Part shown: piece after piece, positions 48,465 to 60,829 of the stretch
How the letters are laid out: each line of letters starts with the position of its first letter
How positions within the stretch are numbered: position 1 is the stretch's first letter
DNA from: Aquanectria penicillioides
Taxonomy: Eukaryota; Ascomycota; Sordariomycetes; Hypocreales; Nectriaceae
Direction: 5' to 3'
Assembly (NCBI GenBank): GCA_003415625.1
Contig: PYIU01000003.1
Coordinates: 4,526,001-4,590,000 of the forward strand
Length of the DNA stretch: 64,000 nucleotides
Translations under genes and position numbers: made by a program
Notes under the pieces: generated by a model
The model's database searches: none
Seen by the model: only the letters and a program-made list of their open reading frames with translations
Told to the model about the DNA's origin: nothing

Positions 48465-49436
48465 ATGGCAGGTAACAACGACACTACTTTCGCACTCAAC
48501 CTCCTTGATCTCCCAGTCGACATCCTCAGCCTGATTCTCCGCCCGCTTCTCACCAGCCCAGCGCCAATTTCGCTATGTCCTTGTTCGCCCTCTTCCGTCA
48601 ACCCACTGCCGGTGCTCCTCTCACACCCAGCGCTTCACGCCATTGCAGCACCACTGTTATACTCGGCAAATGAATTTGTTCTGGATGCTACTGGGTCACA
48701 TTCGCAGCATGTGCGAAGGTGTCTCGCAGCGGCGGCGGAAGAAGCTCAAGAGATAGAGGTTGGAGCTTATAACATGGTTGACAGGATACCCAGCAGTATT
48801 CCTGTGTCTCTTCTCACAACTAGTGACGCTCTTCAAAGGATATCCAACTTGCAAGTGCGTTTTGACCGGCTACGGGGGTGGGTTCACGACGGCCTGGTGC
48901 CGATGCTCACGGAAATGGTGGTAAAAGGAGGGCTCGAGCATTTGACGATATGGGTTCGGAATCCCAAAGGAGAGCAGCGGCGGAGGGTAGAGAGGGCACG
49001 AAGGGCGCGAAAACAAGGCACTGAGGTGGAAGATAGGGACTTGGCCATGTTTTTGCGGCCTCCGCTTGAAGGGCTGCTCCGGGTATTAGCGGACCCCTAT
49101 CTCCAGACGGCTCGGCTGTGGATCGATGGCTCCGGACATCTACCGGCATGGTGCCGTTTCCATGCGGCAGAAGGTCCGGGACTGAAGTGTGGAACTTTGG
49201 GTGGCATCGGGACCGGGACCGGGACCGGAAGGGAGGAGGGGGACCGGGAGGAGCTGAGAGCTGGTGGTGTGGAGGGAGATTCCGGAATGCGGATTGGAAC
49301 GGATACAGAGGTGGCGATGGACACGGAATCTGGGACAGAGGTGGTGGAGATTGACTGGCATGAGGTGCTCCGAGTGGTGGATCCGGAGAGGAAGGATGTC
49401 GCCGTCGTGGGAGAAGGATCTCGAAGGTGGTACTAA
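48465..49436 (+). CDS. Hypothetical protein with F-box-like N-terminus
   Basis: An intronless gene of 323 residues from the ATG at 48465 (MAGNNDTTFAL). The opening LNLLDLPVDILSLILRPLL resembles the first helix of an F-box, and LLSHPALHAIAAPLLYS fits a second helix found in many fungal F-box-like proteins. A helical middle region follows with a basic stretch RRRVERARRARKQG. A low-complexity Gly/Thr run (GIGTGTGTG) and an acidic Thr/Glu-rich segment lie near 245-290. The conserved-looking end is EIDWHEVLRVVDPERKDV. Function is unknown; a role as a divergent SCF adaptor is only inference. No disruption is seen. Confidence 0.72.
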   Translation: MAGNNDTTFALNLLDLPVDILSLILRPLLTSPAPISLCPCSPSSVNPLPVLLSHPALHAIAAPLLYSANEFVLDATGSHSQHVRRCLAAAAEEAQEIEVGAYNMVDRIPSSIPVSLLTTSDALQRISNLQVRFDRLRGWVHDGLVPMLTEMVVKGGLEHLTIWVRNPKGEQRRRVERARRARKQGTEVEDRDLAMFLRPPLEGLLRVLADPYLQTARLWIDGSGHLPAWCRFHAAEGPGLKCGTLGGIGTGTGTGREEGDREELRAGGVEGDSGMRIGTDTEVAMDTESGTEVVEIDWHEVLRVVDPERKDVAVVGEGSRRWY

Positions 49437-50804
49437 AAGCGACCCGGATGCTGATTGAAGGGCCAAGTTCAGCTTCACGAATTGATGAGCTGTCATATGC
49501 AGGGGCACATCTTACTGGGAGAAGAGGGTGTGTAGCCGGAGGCGTTGGAAAATGCGTGACTGTTGAATCACGCCAATGCTACGGTTAGATATGGCATTAC
49601 CAACCGGGGTCAGGCGATCCTGATTTGATGGACGACATTCAATGTTATGAATCGAGAGAAACCTCGCCATTGGTATTTGAATATTGTTCCTTGCAGCAAC
49701 ATGGGGTTCTAACAAGTTCCAACTGGTTTCTCAGTCTCTTAGTCCCTTTTTCTCGCATAGTTGCTTAGGATTGTGACATCATCGCGAAGACAGCTACGTC
49801 TGTCTATTTTTGCTGAAAGTATAGTGGAAATCCTAAGATTTCGGTAAACTGAGCTGAGGGAGAATCATTTTCCCATAGATACTATTACGGTTAGGTTTAC
49901 GGTTATCTTGGGTGCTGAGTAGCCAGGCGAGAATGCAGTAATGCCCCCTTTCCACCCACGGAACCAAACAGTCTCGGGCTTTTCTCATCAACGGGCAAGC
50001 TGAGCATTGCGAAATTACGATTGTTTGTAGCTCACCATCACTCTATTGTTCCAAACGCTCGATGGCGGCTTAGGTTCTTATTCCTAAGTAGGTGTTTTCG
50101 GAATTATTTGTCCGATGCCCCCCCAAAGGGTTTGATTCGAGTTGCTTCGCACTCCGGAGGCATATGACCAAAGATGTAGGACTGAAGCTAAGTTGACTTC
50201 GATCCGATCATGTATATGGTAAGTTAATGTTGAATGAATTCTGGGTTGTTTATTTATCTAATTAATGATGGCTTTTTTCTTTATTGCATTTATTGCCGAG
50301 GCGTTCACTTGAGTCATGCCTGGTCTTATTGCGTAGTTGATGCTATTTGTACAACCAAGTGGGGGGTTTACTGCTGATACTGAACATCGAGACAAGGATA
50401 CAAATAAACGCAAATAGGTGTTGTAATGATATTCAAATTTCTTCAACTTGGTAAGTCACCTAGATACCGTGTTTCTAACAGCACAGAAATCCCTGCTCTA
50501 CTACGATGAAGCCGTGTAGCAAGCCATACTCCAATGCAATTTGCCCATACCGACTTTCCCTCTCTTCTTGCTATACAAAGTCGAAACGCAACAGCCAAGT
50601 AGCTATCTGCAGCCGTGATATCGGGTTAGTTGGCGTTGACTGCCACCCTCGTATTGTCATAACAAACCTAGTTGCGGGAAACCAGAACAGCACTAACGAG
50701 GGGATCAGTGACGGCGGAACCAAGTTTTCCAGTGTAGCTGGAAATCATGAGGCGGCGCTTGTTGACGTCCTTCCACTGGGACTAGTAGTTCAAACCTTGT
50801 ACTG
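49437..50804. other. AT-rich spacer
   Basis: About 1.4 kb of AT-rich sequence with short frames only. It lies between the F-box-like gene and the broken secreted-protein gene (both 3' ends). Confidence 0.5.
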
Positions 50805-51542
50805 AGTATCACGAGCGCACGCGTCAAGACACTGCTCGAACTTGTGGCCGGTGGTGCGGAGGACATTGCCCACATGACCCTGCCTCTTGCAGGCCTCAAG
50901 CTGCTTCTTGAGGTCATCGACCTGCTTCTGGAGAGCATCCTTTGTCTTGGGTCTTGGTAGTCTTGTACTCCTTGAGCTCGTCCTCACAGGTCTTGGCTCC
51001 ATTCTTTCAAGCCATGAGGTCCTCCAGGAGCTTCTTCTCCGAGTCCCCGCAGCATCTGAGAGAATTCTCACAGGACTTGCAGTCCTTCTGCCTCGCCTTG
51101 CACTTCTTTAGCTCCTCTGTGAGATGGTTTTCTGAATCCTCGCACTCTTTCAACGAGTTTTCCTGAGACTTGACTTCATCGTTAGAGCTTAGAGTTTTTG
51201 AGTCGCCCTTCTTTTCCAGGACCAACGCGATGGAGCCTCGGCGGGACTCAAGTGCAACTTGGACAGAAGAGAACAGCTGACACTCCTTGTCATTGTAGAG
51301 CCACGGCTGCCGGCGCACTGGGCGTTTGCCTAGCACTAGGAAACACCAGAGGGACGATTCTTGGCTGAGACAATTTTGATATAAGCGCTCTCTGGGTACT
51401 GTAAGCCGCATTTGTACGTGACCTTTTGTCCATTGGAGTCTTCGGACTGGCCATCGTTGGAAGAGCAGACCTCCTCATACGCCTCCCGGGAGGCCGACGC
51501 AAAAGCTGCAAGCAGCTTAATGATGAAGAGAGTAGACTTCAT
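50805..51542 (-). pseudogene. Broken secreted coiled-coil protein
   Basis: An ATG at 51542 starts MKSTLFIIKLLAAFASAS, a clear signal peptide, followed by a Cys-containing N-terminal region. The frame then meets two TAG codons (51338-51336 and 51332-51330), flanking a Cys, and continues as ANAQCAGSR. The next segment, YNDKECQLFSSVQ, is in another frame. A Lys/Glu-rich coiled coil follows (KECEDSENHLTEELKKCK), then TGA at 51009-51007 and another frame change near 50945. The C-terminus reads QLEACKRQGHVGN and FEQCLDACARDTQY. The Cys pattern around KECQLF and the C-terminal FEQCLDACA resembles fungal PAN/apple-like secreted proteins, but this is a weak match. At least five lesions make it a pseudogene. 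The two TAG codons would be CAG by a single C-to-T change, compatible with RIP-type mutation. Confidence 0.68.
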
Positions 51543-54500
51543 TGTGAAGGATTTATGAGAAAATACTTCTTATTGAGTGACTAAGAATGTTTGGCTGAGA
51601 TTAATATGTTGTCTTGTTTGGCCTCTTTTTTTGTGTGTGTGGGGGGGGGGGGGGGGGGATGGGCTGGCTTTGTAACTTCATAACTCGGGTCGCCCTCTTG
51701 ATTTCATGATCGGCTATCTCCTCAACAGGACTTCATCTATAGCGAGAGTAAGTTATGGCCCTCACACTTCAGCTCTCTCCATTTATATATGTACACTTCC
51801 TTTGCTACAGGGTCATTGGAAGTTGATATTCTGTCCCTACCATTGACTCAGGGCCCATCCCAAGCGTTCTTGTTGATGTTTAACAGCCAATAAAGTCATT
51901 CATATGGAGTTGCGGCTGAGGGAAAGTAATCCACAATGCGAACAATGTGCATCTAAATTCACTGTACCTGATATCCCGTTGCATCAATGGTGACACGTCT
52001 TGATCGCAATTGAGAGACGTGCCAGTGGAGGATGTCCACTTGGACTGCATACGGTCTGAGAAGTAGGCTGATTCAGCACCTTGATAGAGGCCTAGATTGA
52101 GGTTTTATTGTTATCATTAGTTGTTAGCCGTAAAGGAATATCGGTAAATCGTAGACCTCAGCTTCCATGCGATGCAAACGGACAATCCCACATGGCTCAT
52201 ACAAGCAGGCTTGTTTCAAGATTTCAAGCCAAAACTAGTACTAACAAACGCATTATTCTTTAGTAAGAACCTCGATTGTACTTCTAAGATAACACTGTAT
52301 TTTCTGTATTCACGTCTCGGCATCTGAAAGTCAGTGGCACGGAATAGCGCGAGAAACATCTCAAGGGAGGTCCCTAGCTGCTAGCCTCCTGTCCTGATCA
52401 CCCATCACGGTGGGTTCATTCCACCACCCATTTCACGACGGCTTCGTTCCAATTTGTGACTAATGCGAATGGGCTTATTCATTTACAAAATTAAACCCAG
52501 CTTTCAGTTGACATCATTGACAGTCACTTAATAACAATGAGAGATGGTTGCCCGGTAGAGATCCGCTCATCTACCACCCGACCTTCTTTGAACCCCAATG
52601 TGTTATACACGTCCGAGATACGTAATTTCACCTCCAAGGATCATGGGATTTAGACACACATAGTGGAGACTCTGCGCGCGTACCGACCCATCTACTAGGT
52701 GCAAGCTGAATTCTGAGGTGTTATGACGCGCTGCAGCAAGTTGGCGAGACAATCGGGTTCCCGCATGCAGTACAAGCCTGTACTCAGTCAAAGCGACGCC
52801 AAGGTTCCTTATGATAGAAACCTAAATGGGTCATAAGAGTGAGGTGTGAATGGATATTGCAAGTATTCTTGATCGGCCGGTAGACGTCGGGCTTATGGGG
52901 TATTGTCGTTGTGGGACGAATAGATTATGATGGAAACTATGTAGGCGCTGTGTTCAATAGTGAAGATATTCCCAACCAACGAAATGGCCACCCAGGAATG
53001 CCCTGTATGGTCCCCATCATTCTCCAATCTCTATATCAAGGCGAAGTCATGTATGCCTGCCGGCTGTCCCGGCCATCGAGCCAATCATGGATCCAGAATG
53101 ATCCAGTTCAAGGATAACCCAGGTATAGAGTATGCACTGCCAAAAGTCAACGGGATGATAACCACCCACGCTAATGTCGGGCTCCTGCGTTGCCGCATTG
53201 GAGCCGATGCTATTTCACGCGAGGCCTATCCCATTTCTGTATCCGCATACTTGATGGATTGGTCCATGTGAGTTACCGCCCTCCCCACGTGCCACTGCCG
53301 TATCGCAGACTCATGGCTCTAGCACCGCATCCCGCCAAGAGCACGATTCAAATCAGTAGATCAAAGGCAACGGTAGGCATTGCCCATCTCTCTAGACCAT
53401 AGATTCAGCTGCCAAGCCTGCAGAATCTAAGACATGGCGTGCTGGTCCCTGGACACCCCTTGCGTTTTCCCAGACCCGAAGTTTGGGTTGATCCTCTTGA
53501 ATTTTCTTGCCTTCTCCAAGGATTTGAAACGAACCTTCCAAGAAGAGATCAAATTTAATACCAAACACGATAGTTATTCCAACCTTGTAATTGGAAAGCT
53601 GGCCCATCTTTAGTCAGACTTGCATTAGAAATGGCGCTTGGGCTGTGGGCTCCTCGGGTCTAGTCGCAGCCTCGGATCATCGCCAGCTGACCAGAGCGGA
53701 GACTGTCAGTGCGTAGCAGGGGCTCTTCTTTTTGCTTTTAGACATTGTTTACAGCAATCAATCAGCCAGATCCTCAGGTCCTTCGTGTACTTTTCTCCTT
53801 GTGCCAATACATTCAACTTCAAGCAGAGTTGCCGTACCCCTTTATTCATCTCACCATCTTGAAATCGAGATCTAGCACGACCACGCAAAACATACGCAGG
53901 GCGAAAAACTAGGATCTCGGTTCATTCCTCTTTCTTTTTATCCAAATATGAGGGCTTCACCTTAGCTTGCTAGCAAGCAGCTCAATCGAGGATTCCCCAA
54001 GCCAAGGGATATCGCCAAATCAGGGCTCTCATTAGTCCTCACTCGAGGAAAATTGTGAAAGGGCAGATAAGATCCTGAATACAGAGCGAGGAGTGATTGG
54101 ATTCGTTCCTTTCAATACCCACTCTCGTGATTCGCATCAGATCTTATGGCGGGTCACTTCTCCTGAAACTCCACTTGGATGAATCAGCCCCCAGCCACCT
54201 TTCCAACTCCAAGTACATTCGGATTCTTCCGCTGGACCGAAATTCTTGACAGAAGAACCTTAGTGTCAAAGCCAAAGATCGGCCCATTATCTGATGTGAC
54301 ACAAGGTGTTGTGGTGTACAATCTCCATCAAAATATCAGAACCAGCTGTCCAAAACAACTTGAGGAGTTACCGATGGCACAACTCGGGCCTCATAGCTTA
54401 GTCATATGGGGAGCAAACGCTGATGCTTAAATCAATCTAAACTATTAGAGGGCTTGTGATTAGAGATCCAGGGTAATAAGTTTGTCAGACGCTTCAAGTT

Positions 54501-54748
54501 CACCCATAATGAATTATATTCAACCAAAACCAAAGTAAAGCAATGCAGCATCCCTACGGAGAAAATCCTATGATTTAGAAATTTTTTATTAAATTGAGTA
54601 TGAGGTTGGTCATAGAAACCCATCACCCCGCTGCAACGCCTACCATTTGCCGTAGTATCCGCCTCTAGTCTTGGGAAAACAATGAGGATTGAGTCCAGAG
54701 GAATCCTACGCATATCGGACTACATATAACCATCATGAGCTAAATAGG
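51543..54748. other. 3.2 kb AT-rich gene-poor stretch
   Basis: Only short frames occur on either strand; none has recognisable content. It starts with a G18 run and is otherwise of mixed low complexity. Old repeats or transposon remnants could lie here, but I see no terminal repeats or transposase-like sequence. Confidence 0.45.
51641..51658 (+). repeat. G18 homopolymer after (GT)5
   Basis: Eighteen consecutive G preceded by GTGTGTGT, upstream of the broken secreted-protein gene. Confidence 0.9.
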
Positions 54749-55889
54749 CTAGCCGCTCGTCTTGGCTTGTACTTTGTTGTCTGCCTGCAATTCATTTAGT
54801 GGTGATCCTTGGATCTCAGCCTGCGGAGATAACCCTTGACTTGGCATGTATTGTCCTGGATAAAGCTGTCCTTGCTGTGGGTGAAATTGCTGAGGGGAAC
54901 CTGGACAGTCCACCCTTGAGAAACTTGCTGTTGATATGGAGGATAATATGCGACGGGTACCTGACTGGGTGGTGGCGCAGCTGATGCAGTCATTTCATTC
55001 GAAACTTTTTGCTTTCGTTGTCGCAAAAGCCGAGCAATCCAGATCAAAAGTCCGATGATTACTATTCCAGCGATGCCACCGACGACTGGACCAGCGACCC
55101 ATGCAAAACTACGACCAGAGCCCGAGTCAGAAGTAGATTTGGAACCAGTGCTTAAATCTTCTGATTGGGTTGCACTTGAATTTTGAGTGGTGCTTGTTGT
55201 GCTAGAACTCTCTGTTGTGCTAGACTTCTCGGTGCTGCTAGCTTCCGAAGTGTCACTGCTAGTAGTTGTCGCTTCTGTCGAGGAAGGAAACGCGGAGGTT
55301 GTCGTTGAAGTAGATGATTCTTCACTCCCAGTGGTTGTAACATAGAGACTCAAGGCGAAACTCGATGGCCCGCATGCGTATAGGCTGTGCGGTGACTGAT
55401 CATCTAGAGTTTGGAAGATGAAGACGGTATAGCACACGTTAGATGTGGCACTATGGATGGTTAGGCGAGTGAAAATGGTTATTTCAGATATGGCAACATA
55501 CCATCGCCATTGTGTATTTGAACCATATAAAATAGAGGCACCATCACATGTTGTTGCAATGTAAAAAGTTTCTGCGGTTGTTGGCCTGCAGGCAGCGAAA
55601 GAGCTCGAAAGGCTTATTGTTGAGCCCGTGCCACATGACTGAGGGTAGTCTAAGAGGAAGAAAAACAAAGATGTCAGCAAAGATCTTTATTCTATACGTC
55701 CTCATTCTTACAACTGCCGCTGTATGACCTATAACCGATGAATGCGGACCCGACGCCATCTTGTCGTTCGAGCAGATGAAATGTTGGAGGTGGTGTGATT
55801 GTTGGGTGGCCGGGGTAGGCTTCAACACGAAGCGTTGAATGCACAAGAATTAGGGACAGAAATATCACCGGAAGGCCAGTAGCCTGCAT
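54749..55889 (-). CDS. Mucin-like single-pass membrane protein, frameshifted tail
   Basis: Exon 1 (55889-55712) encodes a signal peptide (MQATGLPVIFLSLILVHSTL). Exon 2 starts at 55649, and a 51 nt intron at 55501-55451 (GTATGT donor, CTAAC branch, CATAG acceptor) is likely spliced even though it keeps the frame. The ectodomain has Cys residues, then a Ser/Thr-rich mucin-like stalk of about 80 residues, one transmembrane helix (VVGGIAGIVIIGLLIWIARLL), a basic RQRKQK stop-transfer and a Pro/Gln/Tyr-rich cytoplasmic tail. This is the layout of fungal cell-wall or surface sensors of the Wsc/Mid2 type, without a recognisable WSC domain. As read, the protein ends at 54796. A frame change at about 54901-54915 would give a Gln/Pro-rich tail (SPQQFHPQQGQLYPGQYM) ending at 54749, typical of the family. 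Whether this is a mutation or a sequence error cannot be told. Confidence 0.72.
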
Positions 55890-58342
55890 AGTGCCAAGCC
55901 ACATCTCGTATCTGAGGTGCCTATAGGTGAGACCGGTCGCTGTGCTCAAGTCGTGTGTTATGACTCTGGAGGAGCGATGCTAGCAACAGGTGAAAGCCTC
56001 ATCACAAAACTGGCTGCTCATTGACTAAGCCGGGCAGTTATTCCACCGCATTACGGGTTTGACCCAAGTATTTTTGCCAAGTCTTTGTGCTGTCGAATGT
56101 GTTGCCGAATGAAGAAGCAACCCCGGATGGACGAGTTCTGGGTTGAAGTGGGCGGGGTGGCACGGTATCGATAGATGATGAACCAGGATATGAGCCTGGC
56201 GAGCTAATATCCGCGAACCGAACGAGGATTCCGATTCTCTAAACAGGGGGATGGCGAATGGAACAGCTTCCTTCGGATAATGAAATGAGAATTCACAGAG
56301 CCCCAACCGTAGCCTTCAACAAAATACACATACAATCCTCCTCTCACCTACATATAGCTACAGCCCCACAAAATGTGATACTAAACCTACGAACGAAAGG
56401 TGAGTATTATCCATGGCAATTACTGAATTATGTAGTGTAAGTAACTGACTCACAACCAGCCAGGAGAACGTGACAGAGTTTGCGCATCGAAGTTCTTCCA
56501 ACTGAGGCATAATTGGGTTGTCCAGTAGATTCAGTCCTCATATTTGTTGTAATTAGACTATATGCCTTTTATTTGCGGACGACACCCGTTGAAAATTCTC
56601 GCTCTCTCTGAAAAGAGGCATCTCCTTCCCTGCGAGGTACATGTCATTCGACGCTATGAGAATGAGACACTGGACAATCTATGACAGTGGTTTTAATATA
56701 CAGTGGCAATGTAGTAGCAAAGAAAGGCGAAACGTAGACGCGAAGCAAATTCGTAGAGTTGATGGCCTAACCCCTACTCGTCAAAATGCAACACCTTGTT
56801 ACCATGTTATGTAGTGCTTGCAACTTCTCGGCCTGAACCATGCTAATCGGGTTATTAAATTTCTGGGATTTCTGTGTTGTGAGGTGTGATTTGGGCACAT
56901 AGTGGAACCGAGTGCTCCTGAAATACGCATGCGATTGACAAGTCAAAACCCATCACAACCTTGCATCAACTCCTCCCCGTCAATTCTTTCTAGACAGCAC
57001 AATAACTTTAATTTGTGCATTTAAACGTGAGCGCTATCCGCTCACGGTGAATTTGTAAGTGAGGTGAAATCAAATGCTTTCTTAATTGTGCTTCCCCGTA
57101 CACTTGCGATATGGAACCGGTTATATTGAAAATTTTAGGATCGAGCTCCTCCTTTGAGTATAGGGCCATGGCTTTGGTGGGAAGTTTCCATTTAGCAAGG
57201 TAGTTTTGGATAGCTTCACCCAAGTCCTGCCAGTGTCTAGATACCGCTTATTCTTATCCAAGCGAAGGAGCCAAGATACCGTAGGCAAGATGGATCGGAG
57301 CACATATGAATTTTATCACATGTTGTAGAGTCAATGCACCCGAAGCCCCGCAGCGCATCCCTCTTTGCTCGGGGACATGAAGGCCTGGGTAAACCTGGCA
57401 GTGACATTCTCGGGGCGTGTTACTGGCCGGTTGCTCGACATCCAATCACGCACGGGCTGTTGATGGTGAGCCAACCGCCTTCCCTTGTGGTGCCACAGAA
57501 CGCATACAAGAGGATATATTACCGTCCTAGTTAATATTGGGAGCAGAAAGGCGTTGGGCCAGGTAGTTGCTTACCTAGTTGAGGGTAATTCTATGGCGGA
57601 CACCTTTGGGAATGTGCACTTCCATCAGCATTTTCATCCCAACCGATTGTCTTACATCTCCATCAACGGGCTTTCTTGTATCTCAACTCAGGCATCTCCC
57701 CCACGTAAATTCCGTGGTGGTGAGCAAGCCAACTCGAAGTGCACAGAAGGGATGGTCCAATGACTCTCGTCAGGGTGTGATTGAAACCCAACCAATTCAA
57801 ACACACCCAAACCTGCTAGTCGTGGGGGGAATTGTACCTGTTGCCTCCAAGTGTATGCATTGGGCCGTGGTGAGAGTGGGAGGCGATGTACACTTGGTCA
57901 CAGGTCACAAGAGCTTCAGATTATCAGTGGGATCTCTCAACACCCTCTGCAATACAGAGGTATGGATAATAGGCACACAACCCAATAGAGTTGGGATTGT
58001 CGCAACGCGTCACTTGTTGGCGTGTTGGCCCCCAGACAAATGCGAAACCAAGATATAATTTCCACTAGGCGAAGGAGGGTAGCCAGACCGAGTTTGACGT
58101 TGGGCTACAATTCCAACCTTGAGAAAAGTCGCTTCGCAGAGTCAACTCATGCGGCTGGTCCGGGCTTGGCCCCCGCGTGCAAGGTGAGGCGGGCGATGGC
58201 ATTTGATTCGCCCGGGGAAAGACTTGGAGGCGCCTGTACGATGTGTGTTCGAAACCTAATGGCTTGAGGAGTACGAGGTTGACGCTCAAGCGGGATGCAT
58301 CGCAGCGGCAGGACACAACAGGCATCCCGTGCCCGCGCGGGA

Positions 58343-58391
58343 TGACCGTGAGCATGAGTGTGAGGAGTGTGAGCGTGAGCGTGAGCGTAGC
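58343..58391 (+). repeat. GTGAGC-type tandem repeat
   Basis: Repeated GTGAGCAT/GTGAGCGT hexanucleotide-like units, imperfect, intergenic. Confidence 0.7.
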
Positions 58392-60003
58392 GTAGATCTC
58401 ACATAGTAGATGGAGGGTGCTATCGCAGGAGCTGGCTCGGCTTCTTGAGGCTCTACCCCAGGAAGTGACCGCATAAGGCCGAACTAACCCCCTCCTCTTT
58501 CAGACGGCATCTCGGCGCCGGGTGAATTGGGGTTCACTGATACCACCCAAGCGTAGCAGAGCGGCGATCGTGGCCATCTGTTGCACGAGCGTCTGGGGTA
58601 ACTAACACAGCGCCCCATACCATACCTAGTACGACAGTACATAGGTAGTTAGTCTTGTTCTTCCCCATCCCCGATCTGTTGGCCCGGTTTCTGCTGTTGG
58701 TCCATCTGGTGGCCCATCTGGTGGCGGTGTCTTGTCGCAGATATCTCGGTGTCTTGGTGGCTCGTGCAAAACCCCAGCTCCACCAAAAACAAAAACACAA
58801 GCGATCATTCCTTTTCTACAGCTCCATGTCTCGGATTCCCTCGCTTTCTTTTTTGTTTTTGCCCTGCCCTGTTTGTCTCGCCGCTTCGCTTTTCAAGCTT
58901 ATTTTCTACGCCCGAGACACCCGTTCCAATTTCAGCTTACCGGCACCAGCACCGCCCGCCGCCGCCGTGGTCACCATCGGCGATCGCTAAGACTCGAGTT
59001 ATCCCCGACCGGATGTGGCTCGGAGCCCGAGGGTCTGCACCGGGGCGCAAGTCCGGGCCTGGGGCCGCCCGCCACAAAGCGACAGAGAAGGCATGCTTAC
59101 GGAGTATTCATTAGAGCTCGCCCACAGCACGGGAGCACCTCCGACGAACGAACGTGCTGGGTGTCTGTCTCACGTCTTCTTTTTTGGTCTTTTACCTTCC
59201 TTCTGCGTGCTGCCCGTATCCGCCCCGTACGTGTGTGTGTGTCCGTGCGTGTCAATGTCAGGTCAAACGTCAGTGTGCCTGTGGAATATGTACTACTGTA
59301 CAGATAAACGACATTACCTCTCCCTGCCCGCCAATTTGCCCTTCCGCTCGTCCATCAACCCCCACCAAATAACACCAACGCCTTGGCGATCCCCAATGAC
59401 GTCCCCTGGTTGTGACGACATCATATCATAACAACACCCAATCTGTGAATCTGCGTTGTGCAACCCACATCCCACTCAGCACATGCCACGTCCCTTTACC
59501 TTTGCCTCCCTGTTCCCCAAGGGGCAATTCCACAAGGACAAAAAACCCTTTTCTTCTTTTTGCCCGTCCGCCATCATTCAATCAACCAACTACACTCGTC
59601 ATCATTCTTATCGCCTCCAGCGGACTTGCTCCCCGCCCTCCACTGCCCCTCCGCCTCCGTACCCCGTTCCCGTCCCTCCCGCCCACTATTTCGTAGCGCC
59701 CAAGATGCAACAGGCCCGCCAGCTCGGCATGGACTCCGCCGAGATACAGTATCGCGCATCAGCAGCGCAAAAAATTCCAACGTCTCGGTCGTATACCGAG
59801 CAAGCAGGGGGCAGACCAAGAAAGAAAAAATGACAAGAAGAAAAAAAACATCAATATACGGAGTACACCGTAGCCAAATTGCATGCGCTAACCACGGGCC
59901 GCCATCCATTGGCGCGCATCCCTCGCTGCCTCCCCACACCCGCACGCTTTTGTCTTCCTTCTCTCCCTCATTCTTCTTCTCCATCTTGTTTTTCTTCTTC
60001 TTC

Positions 60004-60024
60004 TTTTTTTTTTTTTTTTTTTTT
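60004..60024 (+). repeat. T21 homopolymer
   Basis: An uninterrupted T run inside a longer C/T-rich region. Confidence 0.9.
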
Positions 60025-60409
60025 CCTTTTCTGCCCGGTGCGGGCGGCGGTGGCGGCGCGGTGCGCGCGTGGAGTTCGGCTTGAAGCTAGACGCGATATT
60101 ACTCCAGACCCCATACGGATCCTCCGTTCAGACTACAGTACCTAGTGAGCAAAAAGTACCCCTGTCGTGAGACGCTGTATGTCTGGCACACAACGCAACG
60201 CAACGCACGCACAAGCAGCCATGTGCAGCACGCAAGCATGCTGGCTGGGCCGGCAGCAACCGATCAAGGGTTCTTCGCTGCTGGCGTTTGCTCAGTCCGG
60301 ACTGCCCGGTCCCGGTACCCTCGTATCTCCTGCCCCTCTCGTTCTCGTTCTCGATCTGTGATGAGATGATAAGTTAGTTTCCTTGTTCGGTTTATTTCCG
60401 AGTCGGATC

Positions 60410-60428
60410 TTTTTTTTTTTTTTTTTTT
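60410..60428 (+). repeat. T19 homopolymer
   Basis: An uninterrupted T run about 400 bases right of the T21 tract. Confidence 0.9.
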
Positions 60429-60784
60429 GCTCTGTCTACGCAAAACGTCCTCGGTCCTTGAGCAGAGCCCGTCCGGGACGTTTGATGTTATTATCCGCGG
60501 TAAACCGCTTGGCAGGTTTCCGCGTGTGCGAGGGGTGCCCCTGGGCGCGTCCCGAGAAGCCTGGGTGACTTTAGGCAGAGCACTAACGATTAATTACCGA
60601 GCATAGTCTCAACATAGAAGTTAGTTGCCGGTTGCATTGATTGTCTTGGTTCAAACTCGACCAGATGTGCACCCCTTTGGCTCGTCACCGGCGTAGCATT
60701 CATCACACCCATTGCACATTTAGTGTGGGTGAGAGAGTGAGACAGAAAGACTGGTTGGGCGTATGAGTGTACGAGTGTGAACGA

Positions 60785-60787
60785 GTG

Positions 60788-60827
<40 letters not shown>
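60785..60827 (+). repeat. (GT)n microsatellite
   Basis: About twenty GT units with a single GC interruption. Minus-strand Thr-His frames over it are artefacts. Confidence 0.92.

Positions 60828-60829
<2 letters not shown>

Noticed and set aside
51543..54748. Transposon or LTR remnant in the AT-rich stretch
   Set aside because: I looked for terminal repeats, reverse-transcriptase or transposase motifs and saw none.
57579..58058. 159-residue plus-strand frame
   Set aside because: It gives no recognisable family, has mixed codon use and overlaps another open frame. It is kept only as part of the spacer note.
59456..59833. 125-residue plus-strand frame and neighbouring Ser/Pro/Phe-rich frames
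   Set aside because: The composition follows the C/T-rich repeat DNA, with no recognisable motif and overlapping frames of equal length.
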